Of a stretch of 64,000 bases of DNA, positions 20,168-31,626 are shown one piece after another. This DNA comes from Sporopachydermia quercuum (taxonomy: Eukaryota; Ascomycota; Sporopachydermiomycetes; Sporopachydermiales; Sporopachydermiaceae). Under the pieces are notes generated by a model, which was not told the DNA's origin, made no database searches, and worked only from the letters and a program-made list of their open reading frames with translations. The stretch lies in contig BCGN01000003.1 in NCBI GenBank assembly GCA_001599295.1, positions 1,403,148-1,467,147 of the forward strand, read 5' to 3'. The stretch's first letter is position 1, and each line of letters opens with the position of its first letter. The translations under genes and the position numbers were made by a program.

Positions 20168-21189
20168 AAAAGAGGCCTGCAATGTGTAATAACAGCCGGA
20201 AACATAAGGTTATGTTTGTCTCTATTAGCCTACACAGGACTGAAGTTAGTACATGTGTTTTTCATGTTTATATTGCATAATTACACATAAATACGCAGCG
20301 AAGTCTGAAGGCAGTTGAATGAGAGCAACTAAATGGATGTTCATATAAACACGGACAAGCTCTGAGTGAGTATGAAACAAGGACTGATTCAATAAGGAAT
20401 GGCTACTAAGCCTGTTTTGAGAGATTGCAGTACTATGAACGTTCTTTGGCTTGATTATGCTACAGTTAGTGTTTCGACTGATAATGATAGTTCAACTCAA
20501 TCATGTCAAAGTTTTAATTAATTTTAGCTACACTGTTTATTATATGATAAAAACATAACTTTATATTTAATTAATGAAGGAGGGAAACGTCTCTATTTAT
20601 ATAGATCTGAAAGATTCTATTAGTAGAATGAGGTTTAAACAATATGCACGTATATGAATATTAGTAAATTTCATGCATGTCGTGCATATATCTTACTATG
20701 CTTGAAACCACGATATGATCAATCATATTCACACACCCCTTGTACCGTCAATTAAACCAATAATATTCAACTTTAACCCAGTAAAATGGTTGAATGCTCA
20801 ATTTCAACGATTACCATCTGTATAATCAAGGAAAATTGTTGCTATTCGTTCTATTAATCATTACTCGTCAACCACCATATTTACTGATCACATAATTATA
20901 AAATCTTACTAAGTCATGTGACATTATTATCTCCAGTTCATCTTCCCTTTGAGCATTGTCAACAGGTCCAATTGCTTTTTTTTATTATCTATCCAGAGTG
21001 CCCATTTATATTAGAAGGTAATCTTTTTGAATACTCCTGCAACATAAATTCAGTCGCAATTAAACCCTGCTTTACCACCAGATAAGAAAATCAGCATTTG
21101 AAGTTCCGTCACAACTTATCGTCTAGTTCTACTTCGTCTCCTCCTGCAATCGATATCATAATCACAATCATAATCTCTGTCACATCATC
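20168..21189. other. Intergenic region before the aminopeptidase gene
   Basis: About 1 kb between tandem genes. It contains an imperfect cruciform-forming inverted repeat at 20642-20689 (listed separately) and a pyrimidine-rich stretch just before the next ATG. No gene seen. Confidence 0.55.
20642..20689. repeat. Inverted repeat, two-step stem
   Basis: Arms ATATGCACG (20642-20650) and CGTGCATAT (20681-20689) are exact reverse complements. Inside them ATGAA and TTCAT can extend the stem after small bulges. It lies ~500 bp upstream of the aminopeptidase start. It could be a cruciform or a pair of binding half-sites. Confidence 0.55.
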
Positions 21190-22638
21190 ATGGCTTCAAC
21201 TGTCGCATCAGTAACTGCTAACAGTGTGCTTAAAAAGTACCCGGCTAAAGCACATGCTAGAAAAGTATTCCATCATTTGAGCTCTTTTCTTTCCCCTTCA
21301 AAAGCCGCTGCAGGTTGTCTTTATCTAAGAGGAGAGTCTTTGAAGAGATGGCCTTATTCTGATCAAGATCAACCTCTAAGACAAAACCGTTATTTCTTCT
21401 ATCTTACAGGTATCAATATTCCTGGGTCTCACGTGTTGTATGATAATGTCAAAGATAAATTGAAGNTTTTTATACCTCCAATTGATGAAGAAGACGTTCT
21501 TTGGAGCGGACTTCCAATGAGCAAGCAAGAGATTCTTCATGCATATGATGTAGATGAAGTAGAATACACCAATGAGCTAGAATCAAGCTTAGAAGCTATT
21601 AAAGCAGATTTGATATATCAGGACGTTTTTTCTTTAGAATCTTACTCTGATATCGAAAAATATCTATCATTTAGCCAAACAAACGTTGATGCTGTACTGA
21701 AATCTCTTGATGAGGCTAGAATGATCAAAGATGACTATGAATTAGAACTTATGCGTGAAGCATCAAGAATCACTGATAATTCTCATTATGCAGTAATGAG
21801 TGCTCTACCAATCGAAAAAACAGAGGGACATATTCATGCCGAATTTATTTATCATTCAATGCGTCAAGGATCAAAACACCAAGCTTATGATCCTATTTGC
21901 TGTTCAGGAACTGATTGTTCAACGCTTCATTATGTAAGAAATGATCAACCTTTAGATGAGAAGTTACTAGTGCTTATCGATGCTGGTGCTGAATGGAACA
22001 ACTATGCTTCTGATGTTACACGTGTTTTTCCTATTAATGGGGAATGGACTAAAGAGAGTAGAGAAATATACGAAATGGTGTTGGAGATGCAATCCAAAGC
22101 AATGGAATCAATCAAGCCTGGTGTTTCATGGGATGATCTACATTTATTAACTCATAAAATACTCATTGATCATTTCCTAACTTTAGGACTATTCAAATCG
22201 CAATATTCCAAGCAAGAAATACTGGAATCGCGAGTGTCTGTCGCTTTCTATCCTCATGGTTTAGGTCATTTATTGGGATTAGATACTCATGATGTCGGAG
22301 GATATCCAAATTATGATGACCCTGATGAAATGTATAGATATTTGAGATTACGTAGAGATTTGCAGGAAAATATGGTCGTTACTGTTGAACCTGGTTGTTA
22401 TTTTTCCCCATTTATTCTAGACAAGTATTTATCTCAGGAGAAGTATAAGAAGTATGTTGATTTTGAAGTACTAGAAAGATATAAATCTGTTGGAGGAGTT
22501 CGAATAGAAGACGATGTTCTTGTTACAAGTGATGGATGGGAGAATTTGACGAGGATTGTTAAAGATGCCGATGAGGTTGCGAAGATTGTAAAGAAAGGAA
22601 TTGAGAGAGGAAGAGGATATTTTCATTGTGTAGTATGA
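21190..22638 (+). CDS. X-Pro aminopeptidase / prolidase (YFR006W type)
   Basis: Predicted 482-residue metallopeptidase of family M24 that splits bonds next to proline, most like S. cerevisiae YFR006W and human PEPD. Seen: an N-terminal creatinase-like domain (~15-170) with RQNRYFFYLTGINIPG, then the pita-bread catalytic domain. The five metal ligands can be placed: the two Asp in LIDAGAEWNNYASDVTR, His in FYPHGLGHLLGLDTHDVGG, Glu in VTVEPGCYF and Glu in GGVRIEDDVLVT. It is full length for the family. One N gives an unknown residue near 94. The start is the first ATG, preceded by a pyrimidine-rich leader. Confidence 0.93.
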   Translation: MASTVASVTANSVLKKYPAKAHARKVFHHLSSFLSPSKAAAGCLYLRGESLKRWPYSDQDQPLRQNRYFFYLTGINIPGSHVLYDNVKDKLKXFIPPIDEEDVLWSGLPMSKQEILHAYDVDEVEYTNELESSLEAIKADLIYQDVFSLESYSDIEKYLSFSQTNVDAVLKSLDEARMIKDDYELELMREASRITDNSHYAVMSALPIEKTEGHIHAEFIYHSMRQGSKHQAYDPICCSGTDCSTLHYVRNDQPLDEKLLVLIDAGAEWNNYASDVTRVFPINGEWTKESREIYEMVLEMQSKAMESIKPGVSWDDLHLLTHKILIDHFLTLGLFKSQYSKQEILESRVSVAFYPHGLGHLLGLDTHDVGGYPNYDDPDEMYRYLRLRRDLQENMVVTVEPGCYFSPFILDKYLSQEKYKKYVDFEVLERYKSVGGVRIEDDVLVTSDGWENLTRIVKDADEVAKIVKKGIERGRGYFHCVV

Positions 22639-23081
22639 GAATGAGAGAGCACTGCTTGTTTGACTGGATTGGGGTAGTATTTTGGATGAAAGGGCAAATA
22701 TTCCATACTCTCCAGAGAATAGATAATGAAATGTGAATGTGAATGTGAGGGAATATGGATATTCATAGTAGTATGTAGGTTATACTTAGTAGGCAATATA
22801 TCTTCTTATATAAGATATAAAATACAAGACATAAATTGTACCTGTAGATGCTACTTTGATTTATGTTAACAATTATATATAAATACTGATAGATTACAAA
22901 TACTTACAAGTCATCGGCTATCAAATACCAATAGAATCCAGTCCATTTACTTCCTATCATTATTATTCATCTTCATTAATAAAGTTATCATAGTTTTTAC
23001 AACTACACTGCTTTATCAACCGATCATCATAAACTCCCACAATCCAAATCTCTTCCTGGTTCCTAGTTCCCTTTCCAAATC
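22639..23081. other. Convergent intergenic region
   Basis: 443 bp between the aminopeptidase and transporter 3' ends. A short GAATGT repeat lies near 22731-22745; the rest is AT-rich 3' UTR-like sequence. No gene seen. Confidence 0.6.
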
Positions 23082-25790
23082 CTACACACTGTCTGTTGAG
23101 CTAATACTATCACCACATTGATCCATACTATCTACTGCTAACAATGCCTCATCAATTGAATCAAAATACAACCTACTCCTAATGCGTCCATCTGGTAATA
23201 CAATTGGAACAATAGGATTCACTCCTGCTGTTTCTCCTAACACCTCGTCTGCCCTTGAGATCATTGAATTGATACCTGACCTTTCTAATCCTTTCCTAAT
23301 TTCAACATTATAAGGAACACGTGTTAATAACACTTTGATTCCCCTTCTTCTATATGAAGAAACAATCTCGTTGAGAATCTGTAATGCTGAAGAGTCAATT
23401 TCTGATACTCCATTCAAATCAATGATCAAGAACCGGGTCATGATCTCCTGCCGAGTCCTGGGTTGACCCGGATGTACTTTCAACGACCCGTATAACTCTA
23501 ATCGTTTGAGCCTAGACCTCAAGTCACCAGCATTAGCAAACGTTAACGGTTCAGGCACTTTAACAATCAAACAACCTTCAATTTCTTCTAATACCTCAAG
23601 GATTCTTTCATTCCCTTCATCCCCATTGTTTCCATGACCAATAGCACCATTATGTTTTCTCATGTAGTCATCATAATCTTCAAATTCATCAGCATTGAGA
23701 AATGTGGAAGTATGAGGGATTCTACCAAGAATCTGAATGCGGGATTTTGTTGCGTGTCGGATAACTCTTAGCAGTGAAAAAGCAACTCCTAATAGAACAC
23801 CGATTTCCACTGAATAGAAGATTGTTATCAGCAATGTTATGAAAAACGTGAACAGTTCTTCATATCCTTTGGTTTTCCAATGGAACTTCAAATCTCTGGG
23901 TGATTCTTCTAATAAAGAAAGACCCACAACAGTTACAACAGCAGATAAAACACATTTCGGTAGGTAATAGAAATAATGCATGAAATAGTTCAAACTGATG
24001 AGAGTAATAACAGCCATGACACAGCCTGACATCAACGTTTTCCCCCCAGAAAGAACGTTGATTTTGCTTCTACCATAGCCACCAAAAGCCGGCAGAGCCC
24101 CAAACAGAGATCCTGCAAAATTGCATACTCCCAGGGCAACTAGTTCACGATTTGACGAGATGTTATAGTCAAAGGCACTGCCCAAGGCTTTGGCAGCAGT
24201 TGTAGACTCAAAGAAGCCTAAGACAGCTATTAAGAATGAAGCTGTGAAGCTATCATTGAGGAATCTCCAAGTGCGACTTGTAAAAGGGAAAGATAATTCC
24301 AGTTTACCTGGGCTTATAGGGCCTACGATCTCGACGCCAAAATTGTGATGCCAATCAAAGACATTTGAGCAAATGGTGGAAGCAATAACAGCAATGAGGA
24401 TCTCAGGAACAAACATAAGCCATTTTGTTGATGGTTTAGAAGCCCAGTAGGCTTTGCAAGATCTAATAGCAAGCATGAAGCTAATAGCTATTATTGCTAT
24501 GACAAGAGTGAATAATTGTATGTCGTTTCTCTGATTCCAGATAAATATGCATTTTTCAAAAGGTGAATGATAGAGCTTTGGTGATTCTTCAAACAGCTTT
24601 GATAATCCCAGTTCTGCGATAGCAGAAGTAATCACCATGACAATACCTACAGCGGAGATAAATCCTTGTAGTAAAGCTCTAGATAGGACATTGTCAAGAT
24701 ATCCTAATCTCATTAGACCAGCAGCTAGTAAAACACCACCAGATGCACCGGCCATAACCGTAGCAACATCACCGGTAGATATGTCTGGATAACCGTCACC
24801 ATCATAATCAATACGGGTACTTAGTTCAACGGCTTGTCCTACAACAAGAGAAATAGCTGCTTCAGGTCCAACTATCATCTGAGGTACACTGCCCATAAAT
24901 GCATATAATATAGGCTGAATAGCTAATCCATATAAACCAGAAGCTGCTGGAACATGGGCTAGAGATGTGGCATAAGACATAGACAATGGGATTTGAAAAG
25001 ATGAAAGACTTAATCCTGCTACTAGGTCTCCCCAGAATAGTGTTAGATTATACTGAGGTAGCCATGACATGAACGGTATGTAATAAGAGATATAATATTT
25101 GGTCGTATCTGGTAATGTTCCTGTTGTATAATAATTGGCATCCTTATATCGATCGGAAATGGTATTGTGCTCATCATTGAAAGATATATTATCAGCATTT
25201 ATACCCTTGTTAGCAAGCAATTGAGATTCCTCGTTTATACCGGACGCATTTGCTTGGTTTGAGACGGATCTCCTGTGAGGTTTGAACAAAGGGTCATTTG
25301 AGTAGCTGGGTCTTCGGGTCAATGATATAAGTGGAACAGTTCGAAGGGGAGATGGGCTTTGGAAATGAGTCAAATGATGGCAAGATTCCGGATTAAGAGA
25401 ATCTCTCTCGAATCGAGATGATCGCCGTTGACGGTTAGAGTATTGAGAGTTCCTATCGTTGTTTAAGGAGCTTTCTTGAGATTTANTACTCCCATCTTCT
25501 CTACCATTGTTTCCCGATGAAAGAGCAGTAGAGAGGTACTGAGAAACAGGGTAATCAAATTTAGAGACTGGATTCAAAACTGAATTACCGCTTGGCTGAT
25601 TTCTGTCTCTCCCAGAACGGTCAAATCGGAGAAGATCTGTAGCGCTGTCGGAAGTCTCAGGACGGCGAAGTCTCCGACCAACACTCGTTTGCGGTGGTGA
25701 TAAAGATCTAATAGCGGAGATCGACCTTTTGACTAATGGTGAAGGCTCTCGTTTGTCCAGTAATCGAGCTCTTTCAGAGGAGAACGCCAT
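23082..25790 (-). CDS. SLC26/SulP anion transporter with STAS domain (YPR003C homologue)
   Basis: Predicted 902-residue membrane protein of the sulfate permease family. Seen: a disordered Ser/Arg-rich N-terminus (~1-215); a SulP core from ~225 with the entry motif YYIPFMSWLPQYN and GDLVAGLSLSSFQIPLSMSY; about a dozen hydrophobic segments including VPQMIVGPEAAISLVVGQAVE and LGFFESTTAAKALGSAFDYN; and a C-terminal STAS domain (~690-860) with LIVKVPEPLTFANAGDLRSRL and DLNGVSEIDSSALQIL. It matches the ER-located S. cerevisiae YPR003C product much better than the sulfate permeases Sul1/Sul2, so the substrate is uncertain. It is longer than YPR003C (754) through the N-terminus. YPR003C neighbours AIM45 in S. 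cerevisiae as well. Confidence 0.9.
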   Translation of the reverse strand: MAFSSERARLLDKREPSPLVKRSISAIRSLSPPQTSVGRRLRRPETSDSATDLLRFDRSGRDRNQPSGNSVLNPVSKFDYPVSQYLSTALSSGNNGREDGSXKSQESSLNNDRNSQYSNRQRRSSRFERDSLNPESCHHLTHFQSPSPLRTVPLISLTRRPSYSNDPLFKPHRRSVSNQANASGINEESQLLANKGINADNISFNDEHNTISDRYKDANYYTTGTLPDTTKYYISYYIPFMSWLPQYNLTLFWGDLVAGLSLSSFQIPLSMSYATSLAHVPAASGLYGLAIQPILYAFMGSVPQMIVGPEAAISLVVGQAVELSTRIDYDGDGYPDISTGDVATVMAGASGGVLLAAGLMRLGYLDNVLSRALLQGFISAVGIVMVITSAIAELGLSKLFEESPKLYHSPFEKCIFIWNQRNDIQLFTLVIAIIAISFMLAIRSCKAYWASKPSTKWLMFVPEILIAVIASTICSNVFDWHHNFGVEIVGPISPGKLELSFPFTSRTWRFLNDSFTASFLIAVLGFFESTTAAKALGSAFDYNISSNRELVALGVCNFAGSLFGALPAFGGYGRSKINVLSGGKTLMSGCVMAVITLISLNYFMHYFYYLPKCVLSAVVTVVGLSLLEESPRDLKFHWKTKGYEELFTFFITLLITIFYSVEIGVLLGVAFSLLRVIRHATKSRIQILGRIPHTSTFLNADEFEDYDDYMRKHNGAIGHGNNGDEGNERILEVLEEIEGCLIVKVPEPLTFANAGDLRSRLKRLELYGSLKVHPGQPRTRQEIMTRFLIIDLNGVSEIDSSALQILNEIVSSYRRRGIKVLLTRVPYNVEIRKGLERSGINSMISRADEVLGETAGVNPIVPIVLPDGRIRSRLYFDSIDEALLAVDSMDQCGDSISSTDSV

Positions 25791-27187
25791 TTTGTATATT
25801 GAAATTAATGCAAAGCTTTATGTGTATAAGGATGATTTTTGAGGCAGATAATAGATATCTTACCTATCGTGTCTATGAGTATTGATGCTGAGATAGACTG
25901 ATGATGACATAAGCATCACGAGGTTGANTGAACTGTTTGAATATTTGTACGACGGATTAAAAAAGGTGTCTCGAAATTAAACACAGTTAAACGCTGTGAT
26001 TCTAAGTGTATAATTCAATATTTGAATAGTGGTAAATGAGAAATGGACAGTAGTAGATATTAGCTCCAAAAGTGTTAACAATCAGAGTTAAATCAGTGTG
26101 ACAGACCCACGCCCTATTAGTTTGAATACTAGATGGTTGATTCTACAGTTAATAATATAAGTAGCAAACGTTTTACTGAGTTATTTTGGTTATTCTCAGC
26201 AAAAACTATTTGTTTTATAGCAAGAAAAGTACTGTTTACATAGTGAAATGCTATTTATCAAAACATGGCGTTATGATTTGATACATAGGAAAGAGCAAAA
26301 AGAAAGCGAAACATAATAAGAATATCGGAAAAGATAGGAAAGCTCAACGGAATTTCTGGAGAGATGCATAACTAGTGCATGAGATGTTCGGAATCTGTAT
26401 GTTATTTGGTGGTAGCTTCCAGTCTTCGAGCAACAGACTTTGCCGCTTTGATATTGAAATTAGTAGTCTATTTGACCATTATGCTAATAGAATCTTTAGT
26501 TTTAGTATAGCTATTAAAAATGTTGGAAGACTTCAAAAGAATTTTACTACGTGGAGGGTATTGATATAGCCCTGACTCTAAAGCTACAAAAAATAATCAT
26601 AGGCTCTTGCATGAATTTTACATATTTATGCATATCACATGCGGAGAAGTAGTACCACGTTTTTTNTGAGGAATTGGAGATGTTATGTTGGTATAATATC
26701 ATATGTTTTCATATAACTTTGTGATCTTTTGACTTAAATATATAAATTTATACTAATTGTCATAAAGCAGCGCCATAAAAACTCAAGTTTTTATGAATAA
26801 ATATTCTTATTTTCAATATCATATACCATCAATTACAACTCGACTGTCTGACTATTCGTATGTATAATATTCAAGTTCTTAAACTCTAAACGTTCAAAGT
26901 TCATTATTTCTCATATGCATTGACACGCATGATGTCTCGTAACTTTCCGTTTTCGGAGAGATTAACAACTTTATTTATTTTTCATTTATTACTGTTGTTT
27001 TCTAATTACTGAAAGGTATTAAGTATCATCATCTAATAATTCACTATCATTAACGACTATTTACTTTTATCGTGCGGATTTTATATCGTATTTTTGGTAA
27101 CAGTTGGTTGTGGTTCAATTTAATCTGTTTAAATGATAGTTTGCGGAACCAAACAATTAATTGCATAGCAGAAAGATTGGGTTCAAA
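25791..27187. other. Divergent intergenic region transporter/SAD1
   Basis: 1.4 kb separating two divergent starts. A 64-codon ORF at 26375-26569 begins at a GTG codon and is not gene-like. AT-rich with N bases at 25928 and 26666. The in-frame TTG at 27161 just before SAD1 is not used as its start. Nothing else recognisable. Confidence 0.55.
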
Positions 27188-28913
27188 ATGCCTGAAGATG
27201 TTGAAAGACACAGTAAAAAGCTGAGAGTAGGTGAGACTATTGAAAGGAGCAATAAAGGTATTGCTAATGGAACTCTCAACCTAAATCATGAATCCACCGC
27301 AGAATCTGTTGAGCGTCAAAGTGATAATTCAATGAGTAGTTTATACTTAGAGACTGTAAGTGTCATGGCAATAAAGGTGTAATGTATTGTTCTTCATGAG
27401 AGAAAGCAGTTACGTTGGTCAAAGGAAGAAAGAATATCTACATTTGAATAAAGTTAGCCATGCTGTTGAAATGTCTACTAACATCAATTAATTTTAATAG
27501 ATAGATAGACTGAAAGTTGATTTTGATTTTGAAAAGGTCTGCTCTGTTTCTTTATCAAAAGTTAACATATATTCTTGTCTAGTATGTGGTAAATACTTCC
27601 AAGGAAGAGGCAAGCAATCTTATGCATATTTTCATAGCGTGAATGAAGATCATCATCCATTCATTAATCTTAGTACCAGAAAAGTATACATTCTTCCTGA
27701 GAACTACGAAGTGACCGATGCCTCATTAAACGATATCAAATATGTTGTAAACCCTACTTATACTGTTGAAGAAGTCAGAGCACTTGACTCCAAAGCGGTT
27801 TCCTGTTTGACTTTAGAACGAAAATCATATTCTCAAGGCTTCATCGGAATCAATAATATAAAAGAAAATGATTTTGCCAATGTGGTCCTTCAATCGATTA
27901 TGCATGTGAAGCCAATTAGAGACTTCTTTCTTCTGAATAATTGTCATGAACTACCGGTGGATTCTAGCGTGAATACTGAGTTAGCAGAGAAATTCAGTAT
28001 TATTACTAGAAAACTATGGAATGGTAAAGTATTCAGGGCTCATATTTCTCCTCATGAATTTCTGCAGTATGTTTCTCAGCTATCAAATAAGAAATTTGTT
28101 ATAACCAAGCAAGCTGATCCCTTTGCTTTTCTCAATTGGTTATTGAATCAGTTGCATTTAAGCTTGGGAGGCAGCAAAACAGTACCACTTTCAAGCTTGA
28201 TTCAGAAGACATTTCAAGGCAAAGTTCAAATGGAAATGGAAGATATAAAAACTGGAGGTTTAACGAGAAAAGTTCTACCATTTTTGTTTCTCAAGCTAGA
28301 CTTACCGCCTTTGCCTACCTTCAAATCCGGTAGACAAACAGAAGGAATATTGCAAGTATCTTTATCTAGCTTAATGAATAAATACAATGGTATAACAGAA
28401 AATAAAGAAACCATTTCCAAGGGATTCATTAGAAGGTTTAAGATTGCTGAGGCTCCTAAGTATCTTATACTGCATATTGATCGATTTAATAACTCTTTGA
28501 ATAAGTTTACTATTATGGAGGATAGAAATAGCACTGTTGTGAATTTTCCTTTGGTCATTGACATATCACCATATGTCAAAAATAGTAAGTGCTATAATAA
28601 CAATGATGACAATGGAGATAAACAACCTGTTAATTATCGATTGATAGCCAATATAGCATATCAGTCAACAAATCAAGTCAGTGACTTATCCACGATTACA
28701 CCTNCAAAGCATGTCTCAGATATCAATAAGGATGAGCCTCAGATTGAAAGGAAACAAACAAAACGTGAAGGNGCTTCACATAGTTGGAAAATACAATTAC
28801 TAGACAAAGCTACTAATGATTGGTATGAGATACAGGATCTAGAAGTCAAGAAGATTCAACAGGAGATGATAATTTTGAGTGAAACGTATATTCAAATATG
28901 GGAGAAACTATAG
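27188..28913 (+). CDS. SAD1: Sad1, tri-snRNP assembly factor (USP39 homologue), two exons
   Basis: Join 27188-27355 and 27501-28913 gives 526 residues. Sad1/USP39 is needed to assemble or stabilise the U4/U6.U5 tri-snRNP. Splicing restores the signature LYLETIDRLKVDFDFEKVCS across the junction, as in USP39. Seen: a zinc-finger UBP domain (~65-150) with CLVCGKYFQGRG and AYFHSV, then an inactive ubiquitin-protease fold. In the latter the catalytic-Cys box has become GINNIKENDFANVVLQ with no cysteine, as expected for this family. The ATG at 27188 is chosen over an in-frame TTG at 27161. Two N bases fall in a variable loop. It converges on RPN11 with 285 bp between them, the same relative orientation as in S. 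cerevisiae. Confidence 0.93.
27356..27500 (+). other. SAD1 intron, 145 nt
   Basis: Donor GTAAGT at 27356, exact TACTAAC branch site at 27476-27482, acceptor TAG ending at 27500. Phase 0. Two further AGs follow within 8 nt, but only 27500 gives the conserved T-I-D-R junction. Confidence 0.93.
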
Positions 28914-29198
28914 AATATGATAAAAGATGATGATGATATATCACAGTTTGAAGATGCCCCAGGATAAAAGACATATATAATATATAAGGTTGGGACAAAT
29001 CATAAGTACTGATAGTATCAATGAATGTATATATAGCTACAGATCAATAGAAGAGCATAGCAACAAATTCAGAGCATGGCCTAATGTCAACGTAATATAC
29101 ATGGAAACACGAAGGTGATAATCACAGTATAGGTGAATTAAATCTTTTCGATGATTAGTAGTATGGATGACTGAATGGTAATAAGAATGTGTATGTAT

Positions 29199-30134
29199 TT
29201 ATTTGATGGCAACTGAGTTGATGTTACTTGCTAGCAGACTCACAACGTTTTCTTCGATACGCTTCTCAGCTGTTTCTGATAAATGTTTCTTGGGGTCTTG
29301 TTTTCCGACGTATCGAGTCTTTAGTTCGTCTTCAGTGAACTCCTTTTCTTCTTGTATTCTTGTTGCATATTGTTCTGCTAGTTTCACCATCCTCTTCACT
29401 GATTCAGTGTTTTCCTTCGATTCGTGTTCGTAGTCTTTTAATAATAAACCAGAGTCCCATTTTGTCTTGTGAAGATTTAATAGCATAGCGACTTCAAGTT
29501 GTGGTTTAGAATAGTTGATATTAATTGAATAGTAATGTCGATTCAGGCCATGGATCAAAGCTTGAATAGAAGGTTTGTTGATATGGCCAGTATTACTTGT
29601 AGATTGTCTTGGTTCTTTGCCCATGACTAATGAATTAGTGTTGATTAATCTGAATGCATCAATAACCACTTTACCTTTAACTGATTGAATAGGATCAATG
29701 ACCACAGCAACAGCTCTTCTGTTCAATTGTTCAAAACTTTGTTGTGTATTGATATCCACACTTGAAAGCCAACAACCAAAACCAGGATGTGAGTGATACC
29801 AGCCGACAACCATTTCGTCTCTACCGGTTTGGCGTAACATATCCATCATCCGGGCTTGAAATACATCATCCACCGCTTCAACACTAACGCCAGTTCCACT
29901 TTGAGGCATGGCAAACACATCTTTAACAATTACAGTATAATCATCAACAACTTCACCAAGCATTAATCCCATGACTTCCATTGGCACACCGGCTCTTCCG
30001 TGTTTCAACATTTTCAGTAAGGCTAATGATGATATATGAACTGTCTCTGCGTTATCAATCACTGGTCCATCAGCTAAGGCTGCTCCACCACCTAGAGCAC
30101 CAGCTTGGCTCAGCATTCTTTGTAAACGATCCAT
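29199..30134 (-). CDS. RPN11: Rpn11, proteasome lid deubiquitinase
   Basis: Predicted 311-residue JAMM metalloprotease of the 19S proteasome lid, which removes ubiquitin chains from substrates. Seen: the MPN+ domain with E53 in [11 protein letters not shown] and the zinc box [14 protein letters not shown] giving H114, H116 and D127, then the family C-terminus. It is nearly identical in length to the S. cerevisiae protein (306). The invariant L40 in SSLALLKML is coded by CTG, which supports standard decoding of CUG. About 140 bp upstream, 30270-30278 reads AGTGGCAAT on the plus strand; this matches 7 of 9 bases of the Rpn4 PACE element GGTGGCAAA and is weak evidence for proteasome-type control. 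Confidence 0.97.
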   Translation of the reverse strand: MDRLQRMLSQAGALGGGAALADGPVIDNAETVHISSLALLKMLKHGRAGVPMEVMGLMLGEVVDDYTVIVKDVFAMPQSGTGVSVEAVDDVFQARMMDMLRQTGRDEMVVGWYHSHPGFGCWLSSVDINTQQSFEQLNRRAVAVVIDPIQSVKGKVVIDAFRLINTNSLVMGKEPRQSTSNTGHINKPSIQALIHGLNRHYYSININYSKPQLEVAMLLNLHKTKWDSGLLLKDYEHESKENTESVKRMVKLAEQYATRIQEEKEFTEDELKTRYVGKQDPKKHLSETAEKRIEENVVSLLASNINSVAIK

Positions 30135-30612
30135 TATTGAACTGAGATTGAGGATGCTATAACTAGTTTATCAATAAAATAAATGGCTGTTTGATAGTAT
30201 TATTCAATTATTATATAAAATCATAGTCCAAAACTAACTAACTAGTTGATTGATTGTTTGAATATCTGTAGTGGCAATCATATAATATAGATCCGTTGTG
30301 CATTACTAACTACTGCATATCCACTTAGATAGATACATAATGTATTAATGTATTGAATGAATAGCTTACTACCCAAAGTGTAGGTTACCCGGAACTTCAG
30401 TTATACAGTTCAGGAGATTAGATTTTTAAGTTCATCTCGGTCCCATATCAGGTGTTTAATGCTTAATGTAATGTTGGTAATAGGATAGATCACAAATAAG
30501 GTACAAAATTGTGAAATATGTATGATAAGGAGCTACGAATACATAAGAATAAATAGGTATGTCGACATAAAGGATTGTGGATATGGAAGAGTAAGTGATA
30601 GCTGAATAGTAT
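30135..30612. other. Intergenic region RPN11/AIM45
   Basis: 478 bp between tandem minus-strand genes: the RPN11 promoter and the AIM45 3' end. It includes the PACE-like word at 30270-30278 and a plus-strand TACTAAC at 30304-30310 that belongs to no recognisable gene. Confidence 0.5.
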
Positions 30613-31626
30613 TTACTTGAGCTCGTTGAATTTCTTTGTTAGTTCAGGGACAGCTTCGAACAAATCACCCACATAACCAACATCAGCGACTTGGAAAATG
30701 GGAGCTTCTTCGTCCTTGTTGATGGCAGCGATGACCTTAGAATCTTTCATACCAGCAAGATGTTGAATAGCACCGGAAATACCGACGGCAAGGTAGAGAT
30801 CAGGAGCAACTACTTTACCAGTTTGACCAACTTGCAAAGAGTTATCAGCAAATCCAGAATCAACGGCAGCTCTAGAAGCACCAACAGCAGCATTTAATGA
30901 TTCTGCTAATGGGAAAATCAAGCTTTCGAAATTTTCCTTAGATTTAAGACCTCTACCACCAGAAACAACCTTTGAAGCAGATGTTAAGTCTGGTCTTTCA
31001 GACTTTACAACTTCTTCACCTTCCCAGGTAAGAATGGAAGGTTCATTAGGATCACTAGCAGCTTCAATTGGTGCAGATCCAGAACTTGGTGTAACAGCAT
31101 CGAAAGCGGTACCTCTGACAGTAACGAGCTTGATAGGGTCCTTCGATTTGACTGTAGCTAAAGCATTACCAGCGTAAATGGGACGAATGAAAGTGTCTTC
31201 AGATTCAACTGAAGTGATATCAGAAATTTGCTGAACATCAAGAATAGCTGAGACTCTTGGTAGAACATTTTTACCAACAGAGGTTGCGGCAGCAAAAACG
31301 TGGGTTGCTCCTTGCTCTTTGGTGACACCAGCAATCAAAGCAGCCAAGTTATCTGGTAAGCTCTTGTCATACGCTTCATTCTCAGCAATCAAAATCTTAG
31401 AAACGCCTTCAACTCCTGAAAGTGATTCAGCGATAGCCTTAGATGAGCTACCCGAGACTAACAAAGTCAAGTCACCCCCAACTTTCTTAGCAGCTGTAAT
31501 GGTGTTCAAAGAGCTTGGAACAATAGCGCCTCCATTTTGCTCAACAAATGCAACAGTAGATGCAAATCTACTAACAAAAGATGAGAATGCAGGTCTAGAG
31601 AATAATCGGCTGCCAGTTCTCAACAT
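30613..31626 (-). CDS. AIM45: Electron transfer flavoprotein alpha subunit (ETFA), mitochondrial
   Basis: Predicted 337-residue ETF alpha subunit. With ETF beta it carries electrons from mitochondrial acyl-CoA and related dehydrogenases toward the ubiquinone pool. Seen: a short Arg/Ser-rich presequence (~1-24); the N-terminal ETF fold with ATHVFAAATSVGKNVLPRV; and the C-terminal FAD domain with VVSGGRGLKSKENF, LQVGQTGKVVAPDLYLAVGISGA and FQVADVGYVGDLFE. Full length (S. cerevisiae Aim45 is 344). The beta subunit gene CIR1 lies 14 kb away in the same window, and their promoters share several G-rich words. The start is the first ATG. Confidence 0.96.
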   Translation of the reverse strand: MLRTGSRLFSRPAFSSFVSRFASTVAFVEQNGGAIVPSSLNTITAAKKVGGDLTLLVSGSSSKAIAESLSGVEGVSKILIAENEAYDKSLPDNLAALIAGVTKEQGATHVFAAATSVGKNVLPRVSAILDVQQISDITSVESEDTFIRPIYAGNALATVKSKDPIKLVTVRGTAFDAVTPSSGSAPIEAASDPNEPSILTWEGEEVVKSERPDLTSASKVVSGGRGLKSKENFESLIFPLAESLNAAVGASRAAVDSGFADNSLQVGQTGKVVAPDLYLAVGISGAIQHLAGMKDSKVIAAINKDEEAPIFQVADVGYVGDLFEAVPELTKKFNELK

